DNA of 64,000 nt from Bradyrhizobium sp. CCGB12 (GCF_024199845.1 NZ_JANADO010000001.1:5890001-5954000); one strand, 5' to 3'. Shown: positions 1 to 9,511, counted from the first letter of the stretch. A program made the numbers and translations. The notes: generated by a model not told the origin, from the sequence alone.

Positions 1-774
1 GCTACCATAGCGGGCGGGCCCTTCTCGGCATGTCGAGAACTTCCCGTGCATCAAATGAATTATACAACCGCGCGAAATTCGAGTCAAATATTCTTCCGAT
101 CGCCGCGCCTTCCAAGCTGTCATTCCGACATCCCGCCAACCTTATGAGCGCGTTGACGCTTCATCCAATCGCAACGCGCAACCTACTTGCTGACCGCATG
201 GGCATATTGCCGTTCATGAAAAGGAGACGGTTCTTCATCCGCTTCGGCGGAGACGCCAAACCGCGGGCAACCGATCGCAGGATCGATGCAGCGAATTGCT
301 AGCGAGGAGTGAGATAAGCAGAACCTGTAAGAGCGATACAAAGCCGCATCTTCGTATAGAAATGTGAGCTCGCGCTCGAGATGCTGCAGCATCAGGCGAT
401 AAATGCCTGTCGTTGTTACCACGATTCACTTTCGACGATGAACTGAGACGCAGCAATGGTTTGGCTTCCGAAGTCGTGCTCATCTTCGTCTTCCGGCTCA
501 TCGATTGTCTTGGGACTGAGCCGTTTCGTGGATCGCATCCCAGCCGCCCACGCCTCAATCGGTCCCCGCGAACCTTCGATATGGCGAAATTGTCCGAAAA
601 GCCGCAGCACGAACATATCGATCTGGGGGGAGTTCGCTCGCTTCGCTTCAACATGCGCTCGCTGTGCTCCAGCGCCAGTTAGCGCGTCAGACATTGCATT
701 GGGCTGACGACGAACTATTGAACTGACTTCTCTCAGGTCTTCTTACCCCCAAATCCGGTGAACGCCTTCAGGAA
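1..774. other. Leading stretch without a recognisable gene
   Basis: Several overlapping short open frames exist on both strands, but none has a convincing ribosome binding site, family motif or coherent composition. I see no promoter, RNA or repeat that I can support here. Confidence 0.5.
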
Positions 775-1665
775 TCAACCAACAAGGTGCCCTCGCACGA
801 AGGCCGCGACCTCTTCGATCGAGGCCATGCCTTCGTCGAGCATCGGCGCAAACAATTGCCAGGAGTGGCACATGCCGTCCCAGACCTTCAGCTCAGCAAC
901 GACGCTCGCCTGACGGAGACGCTCAGCGAGTTGCACGCTGTCGTCGCGCAGCAGTTCCCACGATCCGACGTGAATCATTGTCGGCGGTAGCTTCGACAGA
1001 TCACCATTCAGCGGCGTAAGATAAGGCGACGTTGGAACGCTGGCGCCGAAATAGACGCGCTTGAATAGCTCGACCAGTTGTGGGGTGAGCAGGGGGGCGT
1101 CGGCGGCGGAGCGGAACGACTCGCTCTGTCCGGTGAAGTCAAGTGCCGGGGACATCACAGCCAACGCACCCGGAATGGGTAGCCCTTCGTCGCGGGCACG
1201 CATCGCCGTCTATATTGTGAGGTTACCGCCCGCCGAGTCGCCGGACAGGCAAATTGCGGACGGCGCGAAGCCCTGTTCCAGCGCCCATTTGTATACGGCG
1301 AGCGCATCGTCATGGGCGGCGGGCGCCGGATGTTCAGGCGCGAGCCGATAGTCCGCGGCGAGGACGGCAACGCCGGAGGCACGCGCGAGATTAGCGGCGA
1401 TAACACGGTGCGATCGTGACGAGCCAAAGAAAAAGCCGCCGCCGTGGAAATGAACGATCAAGCACTTGTCGTTCGAGTCGGGATAGTGGATCAGGTCGCC
1501 GCTGACAGGACCCGACGATACCCGCTTGATCATGGCGCCGTCCGGGATTGGCGTCTGCGCATTGCTTTCCTCGAACCATGCGCGCATGTCCGCCGGGCTG
1601 CCATTGTCTGGCGGCGGGAATTGCGCGCTCGTCTGCAAGATCGCTGCGAGCTGCTGCTTGGACAT
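775..1665 (-). pseudogene. HSL-type alpha/beta hydrolase (esterase) interrupted by an in-frame amber codon
   Basis: Read from 1665 down to 775 this is one frame of about 297 codons, the usual size for hormone-sensitive-lipase-family esterases. The oxyanion motif HGGGFFFGSS and the nucleophile motif GDSAGG lie in the first half. The second half supplies the acidic residue region (HVGSWELLRDD) and the catalytic His in GMCHSW. Directly after GDSAGGNLTI a TAG stands in frame at about 1210-1212, and the homologous sequence continues at once with TAMRARDEGLP. So a single nonsense change splits an otherwise intact gene. No second indel is visible, so the damage looks recent. A GTG or ATG restart at 1203 would make a fragment without the nucleophile. 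The start at 1665 has a GAGGAAAC-like ribosome site just upstream. Confidence 0.8.
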
Positions 1666-1780
1666 GTTTCCTCCTATTTCTTATGCGCGGCACGCCGGCA
1701 GATCGGCCGGTTGGTATAGTTTTCCCGAAGGTGACGAGGCGCTAGGCGCGTCGTCTTGCCCGCAGGGAGCGATCTTTCGT

Positions 1781-2881
1781 TCAGTCCATTCGCACGATCG
1801 GTTTGATCACGGCACCGGTCTCCGAATCGAATATCGCAGTATTGATCTCATCGAGGGTGTAGAACTTGACGAGCTTGTCGAACGGGAAACGGCCGCTCCG
1901 GTAGAGATCGATCAGCTCCGGGATGAAGACTGCGGGATCGGAGTCGCCCTCGACGATGCCGATCAGGCGGCGGCCACCGCTCATGAAATGGGTCTCGTTG
2001 AGCACGATCTCCTCATCCGGTCCTGAGGCGCCGAGAATGCCGCAGGTGCCGCGCGGGCCAAGGCTCTCCACGGCGTTGCGGATCACCGCAGGCAGACCGG
2101 TCGTGTCGAGCGCGAAATTAAGGCCCGAGCCGGTGATCTGCATGATCGCCTCGACCGGATTGGTTTGGCGCGGATCGATCACATGTGTTGCCCCCAGTGT
2201 TCTGGCGATCTCGAGCCTTACCGGGTTTATGTCGACCGCAATGATGGTGGTGGCACCTACGACGCCGGCGGCCATCAGCGCCGACAATCCGACCGATCCG
2301 GACCCGAACACCGCGAAGGATTTACCGGCGGCAACTTTCAGGGCGTTCATCACCGCGCCGGCGCCGGTCTGGATGCCGCAGGCAAGCGGCCCGAGCAGCT
2401 CGAGCGGGACTTCGGACGTGACCTCTACCACATTGATCTCGTGGCAAAGCGCATGGGTTGCGAACGACGACTGGCCGAAGAAATTGCCGTTGATACGAGC
2501 GCCGTTCGCCGACAGCGCGCTCGATCCATCCGCGCGCGCGGCGAAGAAGTTGCGCGGGAAGAATTCATGGCAGTAGCTCGCAGCATGATCCTTGCAGCTC
2601 GGACACCCACCACAGCAGTTGAAGGTCATCACCACGTGGTCGCCGGGCTTGACCTTGGTGATTGCATCCCCCACCGCTTCGACAATGCCAGCGCCTTCGT
2701 GACCGAGCACAACCGGCAGCGGCGTCGGCAGCATGCCGTCGCGGACGACCAGATCAGTGTGACAGACGCCCGTGGCTTTGACCTTGACGAGGATCTCGTC
2801 GGGGCGCGGGGGTTCGAGCTCGATGGTTTCAAGCTTGAGTGGCGCGCCCGTTTCGCGGGCCACGGCGGCACGAATCTTCAT
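1781..2881 (-). CDS. Zinc-dependent aryl-alcohol (benzyl-alcohol-type) dehydrogenase
   Basis: A 366-residue medium-chain dehydrogenase, normal length for the class III / benzyl-alcohol branch. Catalytic zinc ligands appear in GVCHTD and GHEGAG. The four structural-zinc cysteines appear as CGGCPSCKDHAASYC. The NAD-binding fold has GSGSVG followed by an acidic residue in VDINPVR, which favours NAD over NADP. I chose the start at 2881 (MKIRAAVARE) because the frame upstream of it lies inside the aldehyde dehydrogenase gene and has no family similarity. It follows the aldehyde dehydrogenase gene by about 85 bp. The pair would oxidise an aromatic or related alcohol to the acid in the cytoplasm. 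The exact substrate cannot be read from sequence. Confidence 0.88.
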   Translation of the reverse strand: MKIRAAVARETGAPLKLETIELEPPRPDEILVKVKATGVCHTDLVVRDGMLPTPLPVVLGHEGAGIVEAVGDAITKVKPGDHVVMTFNCCGGCPSCKDHAASYCHEFFPRNFFAARADGSSALSANGARINGNFFGQSSFATHALCHEINVVEVTSEVPLELLGPLACGIQTGAGAVMNALKVAAGKSFAVFGSGSVGLSALMAAGVVGATTIIAVDINPVRLEIARTLGATHVIDPRQTNPVEAIMQITGSGLNFALDTTGLPAVIRNAVESLGPRGTCGILGASGPDEEIVLNETHFMSGGRRLIGIVEGDSDPAVFIPELIDLYRSGRFPFDKLVKFYTLDEINTAIFDSETGAVIKPIVRMD

Positions 2882-2912
2882 CCCTAATCTCCAAAGGTCA
2901 GACGGTTTGAGG

Positions 2913-2950
2913 CGCACAGCTTTCGGCACGCGAGCGCCGGAAGCTGTGCG
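2913..2950 (-). other. Intercistronic inverted repeat between the two dehydrogenase genes
   Basis: CGCACAGCTT (2913-2922) is matched by AAGCTGTGCG (2941-2950), and the inner bases CGGC/GCCG extend the pairing with small mismatches. There is no T-run, so it looks more like a processing or mRNA-stability hairpin between two co-transcribed genes than a terminator. Confidence 0.6.
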
Positions 2951-2966
2951 GTATTTGCGAAGCGGT

Positions 2967-4442
2967 TCAAAACGGATACGGCGTCGCCTGCGGCTTCTCC
3001 GAGGTCCACATCCACTGCGTGAACTCTTCCCAGATCGCCGGACCGCTGATCCGGCTGCCATTGCCGGAACGGCCGCGCCCGCCGAACGGAGCGAACGGCC
3101 CGCCGTTGACCGTCTGGTCGTTGATGTGGAGCTGGCCGACCACAAGGCGATCGCCCACGGCGCGCGCACGCGCGATCGAACCGGAAATCACGCCGGCCGC
3201 AAGGCCATAGTCGGAACGGTTGGCGAGCTCGACCGCTTCATCGTCGTTAGCGAAACTGACGAGGCAGGCCACGGGGCCAAAAATCTCCTCGTCGAACGCG
3301 CGCATGCCCGGCTTCACGCCGGCCAGCACGGTCGCCTGGTAATATCGCCCGTCGTGGCCGCCGCCGGCCAGCAGCCGCGCGCCATTCGCCACCGCATCGT
3401 CGACAATCGCTTGGATCTTCGCGACCTGTGCGTCGCTGATGATAGGGCCAAGCGCAAACTGCCCGGACGACGGATCACCGGCGCGCAGATGTCGGGCCTT
3501 CTCGGCGATCTTCGTCGCCAGCGCATCGGCGATGTTTGCATGCGTGAGCACGAGGCCAGTCGACATGCAGATCTGCCCCTGATGCAGGAAAGCACCCCAG
3601 GCGGCATTGGAGGCTGCGACGTCAACATCGGCATCGTCGAGGATGATCAGCGAATTCTTGCCGCCGAGTTCGAGTTGCACCTTCTTGAGATGACGACCTG
3701 CAACCTCGCCGACCTTGCTGCCGCCCTCGGCCGACCCTGTGAAGGAGATCATCGCGATGTTGGGATCGGCGCACATCGCCTCACCTGCCGCCGCCCCGCC
3801 CGGCACCACCTGCAAGACTCCTTTGGGCAGGCCCGCATCCTCGAAGATCCGAGCGATGATGATACCGCCTGATACCGCGGTGCGGGGATCAGGCTTGTGG
3901 ACGACAGCGTTACCCACCGCGAGCGCCGCGGCGATGGCCCGAATGGAGAGCACCAGCGGGAAATTGAAAGGCGAGATCACGCCCACCACGCCATGAGGCA
4001 CGCGTTTGGCGGCGTTGGATCGCCCATGCTCCATCGGTGGCAGCAGGATGCCATTCGGCTCAATCGCGATAGCAGCCGCATGCCGCACAAACCCTGCACC
4101 GTGCTCGATCTCGATCGCAGCTTTGGACCGCGTCGAACCGCTCTCGCGCATGATCCAGCCGATCAGCTCTTCGCCGTTCTGCTCCAGCAGATCAGCCGCT
4201 TTATTGAGGATTGCTGCGCGCTCCTGCGGTAGCCTCAAGGCCCATGCCGACTGGGCCAGGCGCGCCTCGCGCGCGGCCTTCGCGATGTCCTTGGGATTAG
4301 CGATGCCGACCGAACCCAGCACCGCTTGCGTCGCCAGGTCATTAATGTCCAGGACGCCGCCGTCGGTGACGCTCCACTCGCCCAAGAACGCCTTGCCGCG
4401 CCAGCGGTCGATGGCAATGAAATCGCGCGCCTGCATATTCAT
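2967..4442 (-). CDS. NAD(P)-dependent benzaldehyde-type aldehyde dehydrogenase
   Basis: A 491-residue aldehyde dehydrogenase of normal length. The catalytic cysteine is in GQICMSTG, the general-base glutamate in ELGGKN, the cofactor loop in FTGSAEGG, and the conserved EEIFGPV segment lies near residue 390. The overall pattern resembles the benzaldehyde/vanillin dehydrogenase branch (XylC-like). It is the first gene of a two-gene operon with the alcohol dehydrogenase. Its 5' leader of about 180 bases ends at a strong sigma-54 promoter (4629-4644), and the divergent gene encodes a XylR/DmpR-type activator. This arrangement matches aromatic-inducible control. The true substrate could also be a plant aldehyde or terpenoid aldehyde. 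Confidence 0.88.
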   Translation of the reverse strand: MNMQARDFIAIDRWRGKAFLGEWSVTDGGVLDINDLATQAVLGSVGIANPKDIAKAAREARLAQSAWALRLPQERAAILNKAADLLEQNGEELIGWIMRESGSTRSKAAIEIEHGAGFVRHAAAIAIEPNGILLPPMEHGRSNAAKRVPHGVVGVISPFNFPLVLSIRAIAAALAVGNAVVHKPDPRTAVSGGIIIARIFEDAGLPKGVLQVVPGGAAAGEAMCADPNIAMISFTGSAEGGSKVGEVAGRHLKKVQLELGGKNSLIILDDADVDVAASNAAWGAFLHQGQICMSTGLVLTHANIADALATKIAEKARHLRAGDPSSGQFALGPIISDAQVAKIQAIVDDAVANGARLLAGGGHDGRYYQATVLAGVKPGMRAFDEEIFGPVACLVSFANDDEAVELANRSDYGLAAGVISGSIARARAVGDRLVVGQLHINDQTVNGGPFAPFGGRGRSGNGSRISGPAIWEEFTQWMWTSEKPQATPYPF

Positions 4443-4628
4443 GGATAGCTTCTCCCCCGCTTTTCGCGGAACTATTAATGGTGCGGCCGGTGCGACCGCG
4501 GCTTGCCGGGGGAAGAGAGAGCAAGGGCCGTTGCCTGCGCAAGGCGGCCAATAACGCGCCGTACTCCTTGTCGGAGACCGTAAGCCGGTCCTCTTGCTTC
4601 GCTTCCTCCCGCGAACGGCGCAACAGTT

Positions 4629-4644
4629 AGCAAGAGCGGTGCCA
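4629..4644 (-). promoter_or_regulatory. Sigma-54 (-24/-12) promoter of the dehydrogenase operon
   Basis: On the minus strand the sequence reads TGGCACCGCTCTTGCT, a full match to TGGCAC-N5-TTGC with the required GG-N10-GC spacing. Transcription would start near 4618 and run into the aldehyde dehydrogenase gene. Confidence 0.85.
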
Positions 4645-4762
4645 GCCGACCCGGCAGGCTCCGGCTGAACAATCAGTTCGTTGAATTACCAAGTGAGACC
4701 AGTCGGTTGGGCTTCCAGCCGCCATACAATTGAGTTTGGCCAAGGCTCTTCCATCCTTGAAA

Positions 4763-4813
4763 ATTCATGAAATAATGAAACTTCCGAGCTAGCAAATTCA
4801 CTATTTCATGAAT
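4763..4813. promoter_or_regulatory. Inverted-repeat upstream activator sites for the XylR-type regulator
   Basis: ATTCATGAAAT (4763-4773) and ATTTCATGAAT (4803-4813) are exact reverse complements. Their TTCATGAA cores have centres 40 bp apart, close to four helical turns. They lie about 145-195 bp upstream of the predicted sigma-54 start, where enhancer sites of this regulator family usually sit. They are also just upstream of the regulator's own start, so autoregulation is possible. Confidence 0.65.
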
Positions 4814-4824
4814 AAAAGACCCTG

Positions 4825-6618
4825 ATGAAGGAGGATGAAACCCGGATTTCACTGGCGGAAGCATCGCGCCGGGCCGCGCGCATTCTCACTCGAGGTGCGA
4901 GCAGCGAGCTCGAGACGGGCGCTGCACCGACCTTCAATGATCTTGCCGAGTCCCTGCATTTCGCGCTCGGCGACGGACGCATCTGGCTTAACGACCAGCG
5001 CATGGTGCTGATGCAGTCACAGGTGCTTGGGCGCTTGCGCACAGAGATCATCGACGCGTTCGGGATCGAGACCGCGAAGGCGCTGTTCATGCGGGTTGGT
5101 TACATGCAGGGTATGCGGGACGCCGAGTTGATCCAGAAGCGCTTTCCAAACGAGGACCTCACTCACGCGCTCGCGGCCGGCCCGCGCGTGCATACGCTGG
5201 AAGGCTTCGTCAAAGTTACGACGCGGCACTTCGAATTTGACAGCAACAAGTGCACATATTTCGGTGAATTCCTGTGGGAGGATTCCTCTGAAGCCGCCGA
5301 GCATCTTGCGAGCTATGGCCTTGCCAGCGAACCAGTCTGCTGGCTTCAGGTCGGTTACCCCTCCGGCTACACCACCAAGCTATGCGGCTGGCCCGTCATC
5401 TTCCGCGAGGTCGAATGCGCCGGCATGGGTGCGCCACGCTGCGTGGTGATCGGCCAGCAAGCCGAGGCATGGGGCGATGACGCGCCGGAGCGCAACTACT
5501 TCGGGTTGAATTGGAAGAGCGGCACCATGCGCCGGATCAGGAAAGTCCCGGTCGCAGCAGACCAAAGCCCCGCCGCCGCAGACGATGACAGCACCGTCGC
5601 GGTCGGCGTCTCGGCCGCGTTTGTCCGTACCCGACGCCAGCTCGAACGCGTCGCCGCCACCGACGCCACCGTGCTCTTCGTCGGTGAATCCGGCGTCGGC
5701 AAGGAGCTGTTCTCCAGCCAGCTTCACGCCATGAGTCGTCGCAATAGCGGCCCGTTCGTAGCGATCAACTGCGCGGCCATCCCGGAGCAGCTCGTCGAGT
5801 CCGAATTATTCGGCGTGGAGAAAGGCGCCTATACCGGCGCCATTGCCTCGCGCGCCGGATATTTCGAACGCGCCTCCGGGGGCACGTTGTTTCTCGACGA
5901 GGTCGCGTCACTGACCTATTCGGCCCAGGGCAAGTTGCTACGGGCACTGCAGGAGCGCAGGATCGAACGGGTCGGCGGTACGAAGACCATCTCGCTCAAC
6001 GTCCGTGTGGTGGCGGCATCCAACGTCGATCTGACCGCCGAGGTTGCGGCTGGCCGATTCCGGCAGGATCTGTATTTCCGGCTCTGCGTGTTTCCGATTG
6101 CGATTCCGCCGCTACGAGAGCGCCGCGACGACATCCCACTTCTGATGGCGCATTTCCTCGGCATTTACTGCGCGCGCCACGGCCGGCAGCTCATGGGCTT
6201 CACTCGCCGCGCCACCGAGGCACTCCTCAAGTACGATTATCCCGGCAACATCCGCGAACTGCAGAACCTGATTGAGCGCGGTGTCGTCTATGCCGATGAC
6301 GGCAGCACAATAGATATCGGTCATCTGTTCAGCGGCTCGGAGCTGTTGCCGCCATTCTCGATCCAGCTCACAAGTGAGGGACGATTGGAACGCACGCCAT
6401 TATTTGGAGTGTATCCACCTTCAGCGCAGGAAAAACGCACTACCTCCGTCAACGGAGGCGCATCGTTGCCGGACGGGTCGTTTGCAGAAATGGAGGCCGC
6501 CGCCTATCGCTCAGCGCTAGCCCAAGCAGACAATAACGTATCGGCCGCCGCACGCCTTTTGAAGATCAGCAGACCAAAACTCGACTATAGACTCCGCCGT
6601 CTGGGCCTCAGGCCGTAG
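4825..6618 (+). CDS. XylR/DmpR-family sigma-54-dependent transcriptional activator
   Basis: A 597-residue regulator. Residues of about 30-235 form the XylR_N plus V4R sensor part that binds aromatic effectors in this family. The AAA+ domain follows, with Walker A GESGVGKE, the sigma-54 contact loop as GAYTGA (a Tyr variant of GAFTGA), Walker B GGTLFLDE and the arginine-finger region FRQDLYFRL. A Fis-type helix-turn-helix ends the protein (NVSAAARLLKISRPKLDYRL). It is divergent from the aromatic dehydrogenase operon, which has a sigma-54 promoter and paired upstream sites, so that operon is its most likely target. The start at 4825 has only a weak ribosome site; a later in-frame start is possible. 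Confidence 0.9.
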   Translation: MKEDETRISLAEASRRAARILTRGASSELETGAAPTFNDLAESLHFALGDGRIWLNDQRMVLMQSQVLGRLRTEIIDAFGIETAKALFMRVGYMQGMRDAELIQKRFPNEDLTHALAAGPRVHTLEGFVKVTTRHFEFDSNKCTYFGEFLWEDSSEAAEHLASYGLASEPVCWLQVGYPSGYTTKLCGWPVIFREVECAGMGAPRCVVIGQQAEAWGDDAPERNYFGLNWKSGTMRRIRKVPVAADQSPAAADDDSTVAVGVSAAFVRTRRQLERVAATDATVLFVGESGVGKELFSSQLHAMSRRNSGPFVAINCAAIPEQLVESELFGVEKGAYTGAIASRAGYFERASGGTLFLDEVASLTYSAQGKLLRALQERRIERVGGTKTISLNVRVVAASNVDLTAEVAAGRFRQDLYFRLCVFPIAIPPLRERRDDIPLLMAHFLGIYCARHGRQLMGFTRRATEALLKYDYPGNIRELQNLIERGVVYADDGSTIDIGHLFSGSELLPPFSIQLTSEGRLERTPLFGVYPPSAQEKRTTSVNGGASLPDGSFAEMEAAAYRSALAQADNNVSAAARLLKISRPKLDYRLRRLGLRP

Positions 6619-6809
6619 CGCCCCATTTTCGTACGGACCGTGGCTTAGGCGCGAAAACAAAACCCCAGACGGGACATGCAGGGACAGGCCGGCCACTTCC
6701 ACGTAACTCGCTCACGATATTGGATAACGAGAAGCCAGAAGCGAGGTAGTTCGCTGGTACAAAAATCGAAAACGCATCGTGACTTGCGGGGAAATGCTGG
6801 CGAGGTGAG

Positions 6810-7610
6810 CTATCTCGACCTAGACAGCCTATCGAGCAATTCTTCGCTCGGTCGAGGCAACACGGCGTCTCCCTCCGGCTCGGAGCGACGCGCCGCGTCG
6901 CTCGATGCACTGGTTTGCAGCGCCGTCAATTCTTTGATGTCGGCGCGAGACAGCCTATCGCGATAGTCGTTCAGATCGACCTTGGAGAAACACTCCGGGT
7001 CCATCGCTGCCACGCGCTTCATGCCATATAGCATTTCCGGATCGCTCTCGATGTCGCGGCCCCTTGCGCATGGTCTCCATGTAGGACCACGCCGACGACA
7101 CCGCCGCCACCCCGTCGTCTGCCGCACTTCTATCGGCACTTAATCCGGCGTCTTGCCCTGGTCGATATACTGCCAGAGCTGCGCCTTGGCCTGCTGTTCG
7201 TTCGTCTGCCGCGCCTTGTGCTGGGTTTCGAGCATGGCGTTGATGCGCTTCCGCGTCAGCTCTTGCACCTGCGGGCCTTTGATGCCCGAAAAATGGGGTT
7301 TCATGTCGGTGAAGAACGATTGCGTGTCGCGGCCGGCCGCCGTCACGTCGATGCCTAGAACGGCGTCGGCTTCTTGATTGAGTCGCTTCTTGTTGACACC
7401 GTCGCTGTGATCCTGAAGCAGGCGGATCGAGGCGGCAATCTCGCCCGACCCGCCCGTGCGGATCGCGTCCGTTACCGACTGCGGCAACCGGTTTGGCCCT
7501 GTATGGACGTTGGAAACTGGGGTCGTAATAGCGAGACTTAGCCCCGTCATCGAGTATTTCAAACGTCCCGATTCTGCCCCCGATGGGGGTGGGGCAGATG
7601 TGCGAGGCAT
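6810..7610 (-). pseudogene. Degraded phage-type gene, at least two frameshifts
   Basis: The frame from 7610 to 7140 gives 156 residues ending WQYIDQGKTPD. Recognisably continuous sequence then resumes in another frame (SAWSYMETMRKG) and again in a third (RDIESDPEMLYGMKR through KELTALQT). Joined, this resembles a helical, charged protein typical of prophage structural regions in rhizobia, but I cannot name it. Frame changes near 7140 and near 7065 mean no full product is made. It sits between the activator gene and hipBA and marks old phage or island DNA. Confidence 0.5.
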
Positions 7611-7779
7611 GCCATTTCGCTGGCGCCGGTCTGGCGCTCCTGCTGATGGTCATCATCGGCGAGCCGATCATTGCGGTCAGGCAGCTCTGGTGCCGGTGAC
7701 CCCCCGACGGCGATCATGGCCGCGATGATCGCGGTGTCGAAGCGACGCCGGCGATCATCATACTGCTGCCGGTCTGCAA

Positions 7780-9063
7780 CTAGGTGCGCTTCAGGAGACG
7801 CTCGGAATCCTTTGCGCGTGTGCTCAATGCCTTGGCCAATCGTCCGATGACGGCGTTCTCTAATCCATCTTTTTGCGCGCGCGCGCGGATATCCGTCACG
7901 AGGTCGGGGATCTGCGCGGCCATGGAAACCAGGGTGGCAGTAAGCTCGTCCGCGTCAACACGCGCCTCGCGCGCGAACTTTTGCCATTGGCGCAAGCCGA
8001 TCTGGCTAAGCTTGTACTCACCACCAACTTTCATTGCGAGTTTGATCTTCTGCTGCTCGCCGTCGTCGTAAGGAAGGATGCTAGCGATGTCGTACAGTGG
8101 AGCGAGACGTACGTGAGGTCCGCTGGCCAAGAGCAGGGAATAGTTCTTGGCGTGCGCATCAGAGCCTCCAATGAGCCAGTTGAACCCCAGTGCGCCGAGA
8201 AACGTTTCGACATCAGCCTCGCGGTCCGTGGAGTAGGTGCGCAGGAGTTCGATGACATCAGCCGGAGTTGGTCCGCCTTCGTTCTGATATTTCTTGGTCG
8301 GCAGGATGCCCATGGCTTGGCAGACATCCTCCTGATGTACCCGGATGATCTCGTTCCCGCTGACTTGCCGGTCGTAGCGTTCAACCACAATCGCTATTTC
8401 CTTTTCGAACCGCATCACCTTGGTTTCGGCGGTGGGCAGCCCGAGTTCGCGCGCGAGCTGCAGGCAGATATGCTCATTCTCCGCGTGACCATCGAAGTGC
8501 CCCGTGGGCGGCTTCAGGATGTGGGTGGTCGGAATGCGGCCCGACGGAATGCCCCATTGGTTCTTCTTCAGAACAAGGGCCGTTTTCGGTTGGTCACCGG
8601 CAAGGCTGAATTGCCCAGTGTCGCGCGGCAAGCGCCAGGCGGCGTGATCCTCGCGCAAGGCTTGAAGCCTGTTTGCCATTTCCGGCTCGTCCAGCCATTC
8701 GATTTTGTCGTCTTTGCCGGTCTTTAGAGCCTCCAGTCGATCAGGCGTGACGAACTGGACGGCTCCGGCACAGTCCTCGCCGACATTAGAGATGAGGGCA
8801 AAGACGTTGCGAGCCGAGACCTGGAACTTCTTCGCCCAACGATCGAGCACGCGCTCGTTGTCCGGTAGAAGTCCCCAGAGAAAGGCTTGGACGGCACTAG
8901 GACCATGTTCTTTGGCGGCGAGCGGCATCGACAGTGAGAGAGGGTAAGCCCCCCGTGTGCCGCGCCAGTTGTCGTTGTAGGCAAAGGTCAGCCGGCGGCG
9001 GGCATCGTTGCGTACGCGGCCAACTTCATTGCCCTCCAGGAGTGCGACAAGTTCGCTCGTCAT
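7780..9063 (-). CDS. hipA: HipA-family serine/threonine kinase toxin
   Basis: A 427-residue HipA protein, normal length. The N-terminal part carries the HipA_N fold with WGLLPDN, and the C-terminal kinase part carries the catalytic loop IGGSDAHAKNYSL and the metal site LAPLYDIAS. In the E. coli system this kinase phosphorylates glutamyl-tRNA synthetase and is neutralised by HipB. The ATG overlaps the hipB stop (ATGA, 9060-9063), so the two are translated together. All key residues that I can check are present, so the toxin looks intact. HipA kinases vary in target, so the substrate is not certain. Confidence 0.9.
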   Translation of the reverse strand: MTSELVALLEGNEVGRVRNDARRRLTFAYNDNWRGTRGAYPLSLSMPLAAKEHGPSAVQAFLWGLLPDNERVLDRWAKKFQVSARNVFALISNVGEDCAGAVQFVTPDRLEALKTGKDDKIEWLDEPEMANRLQALREDHAAWRLPRDTGQFSLAGDQPKTALVLKKNQWGIPSGRIPTTHILKPPTGHFDGHAENEHICLQLARELGLPTAETKVMRFEKEIAIVVERYDRQVSGNEIIRVHQEDVCQAMGILPTKKYQNEGGPTPADVIELLRTYSTDREADVETFLGALGFNWLIGGSDAHAKNYSLLLASGPHVRLAPLYDIASILPYDDGEQQKIKLAMKVGGEYKLSQIGLRQWQKFAREARVDADELTATLVSMAAQIPDLVTDIRARAQKDGLENAVIGRLAKALSTRAKDSERLLKRT

Positions 9064-9359
9064 GCTTTGCTCTTTTTAGCTTTGGTGACGATGGCATTAA
9101 TGTCGACTCCAGCTTTGGGCGAACTGCGATTGATTGGAGTTTCGCCGCTCGCATCCAAGGGGATGCCGAGGGCATCAAGGGCGCGGAGGACAAGCGCTAA
9201 CTCAGCGCGCGGATGGCCGTGCTCGACCTCGATCACCCATTGACGGCTGACGCCAATCCGTTTGGCCAGTGTCGACTGGTCGAGCTTGAGACGTTTGCGT
9301 CTGTCGCGAATGACTGCGCCGAGGTCGACAGGGGTGCGAATGAGCATGGGAAAATCCAA
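9060..9359 (-). CDS. hipB: HipB-type antitoxin, helix-turn-helix repressor
   Basis: A 99-residue protein with a Cro/C1-type helix-turn-helix in residues of about 12-65 (KLDQSTLAKRIGVSRQWVIEVE). The basic tail ends KAKKSKA. The gene overlaps hipA by four bases. Four 18-bp palindromic sites lie immediately upstream, the first one beginning two bases before the start codon, which fits tight autorepression by HipB or the HipBA complex. The antitoxin looks complete. Confidence 0.9.
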   Translation of the reverse strand: MDFPMLIRTPVDLGAVIRDRRKRLKLDQSTLAKRIGVSRQWVIEVEHGHPRAELALVLRALDALGIPLDASGETPINRSSPKAGVDINAIVTKAKKSKA

Positions 9360-9360
9360 A

Positions 9361-9456
9361 TGTCAGCATTTGCTTACATTAGCAAATGTCACCGTTCGCT
9401 GACAACAAGAAATGTCATCGTTCGCCAACAAGTTTGTATGTCACCGATCGATGACA
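9361..9456 (-). promoter_or_regulatory. Four phased 18-bp operators upstream of hipBA
   Basis: Sites start at 9361, 9387, 9413 and 9439, exactly 26 bp apart. The inner two and the outer right one read TGTCACCGTTCGCTGACA, TGTCATCGTTCGCCAACA and TGTCACCGATCGATGACA; the site nearest hipB is more divergent, TGTCAGCATTTGCTTACA. The consensus is TGTCA-N8-TGACA, an inverted repeat. The promoter itself must lie within this array. Confidence 0.8.
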
Positions 9457-9511
9457 TTCCGCAAACGCCAAAACACAATGTCATAGTGGATCAACCCAAG
9501 CATTAACCAAG

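Noticed and set aside
2165..3872. Long plus-strand frames opposite the dehydrogenase genes
   Set aside because: They are antisense to well-supported genes with full catalytic motifs and show shadow-type composition.
4443..4560. GGCAACGGCCCTTGC near 4530 as a second sigma-54 promoter
   Set aside because: GG and GC are 11 bases apart, and the element at 4629-4644 is a full match.
9361..9456. Regular repeats that look like a small CRISPR array
   Set aside because: The units are 18-bp inverted repeats with only 8-bp gaps, directly upstream of hipB and without cas genes. They fit operators, not a CRISPR array.
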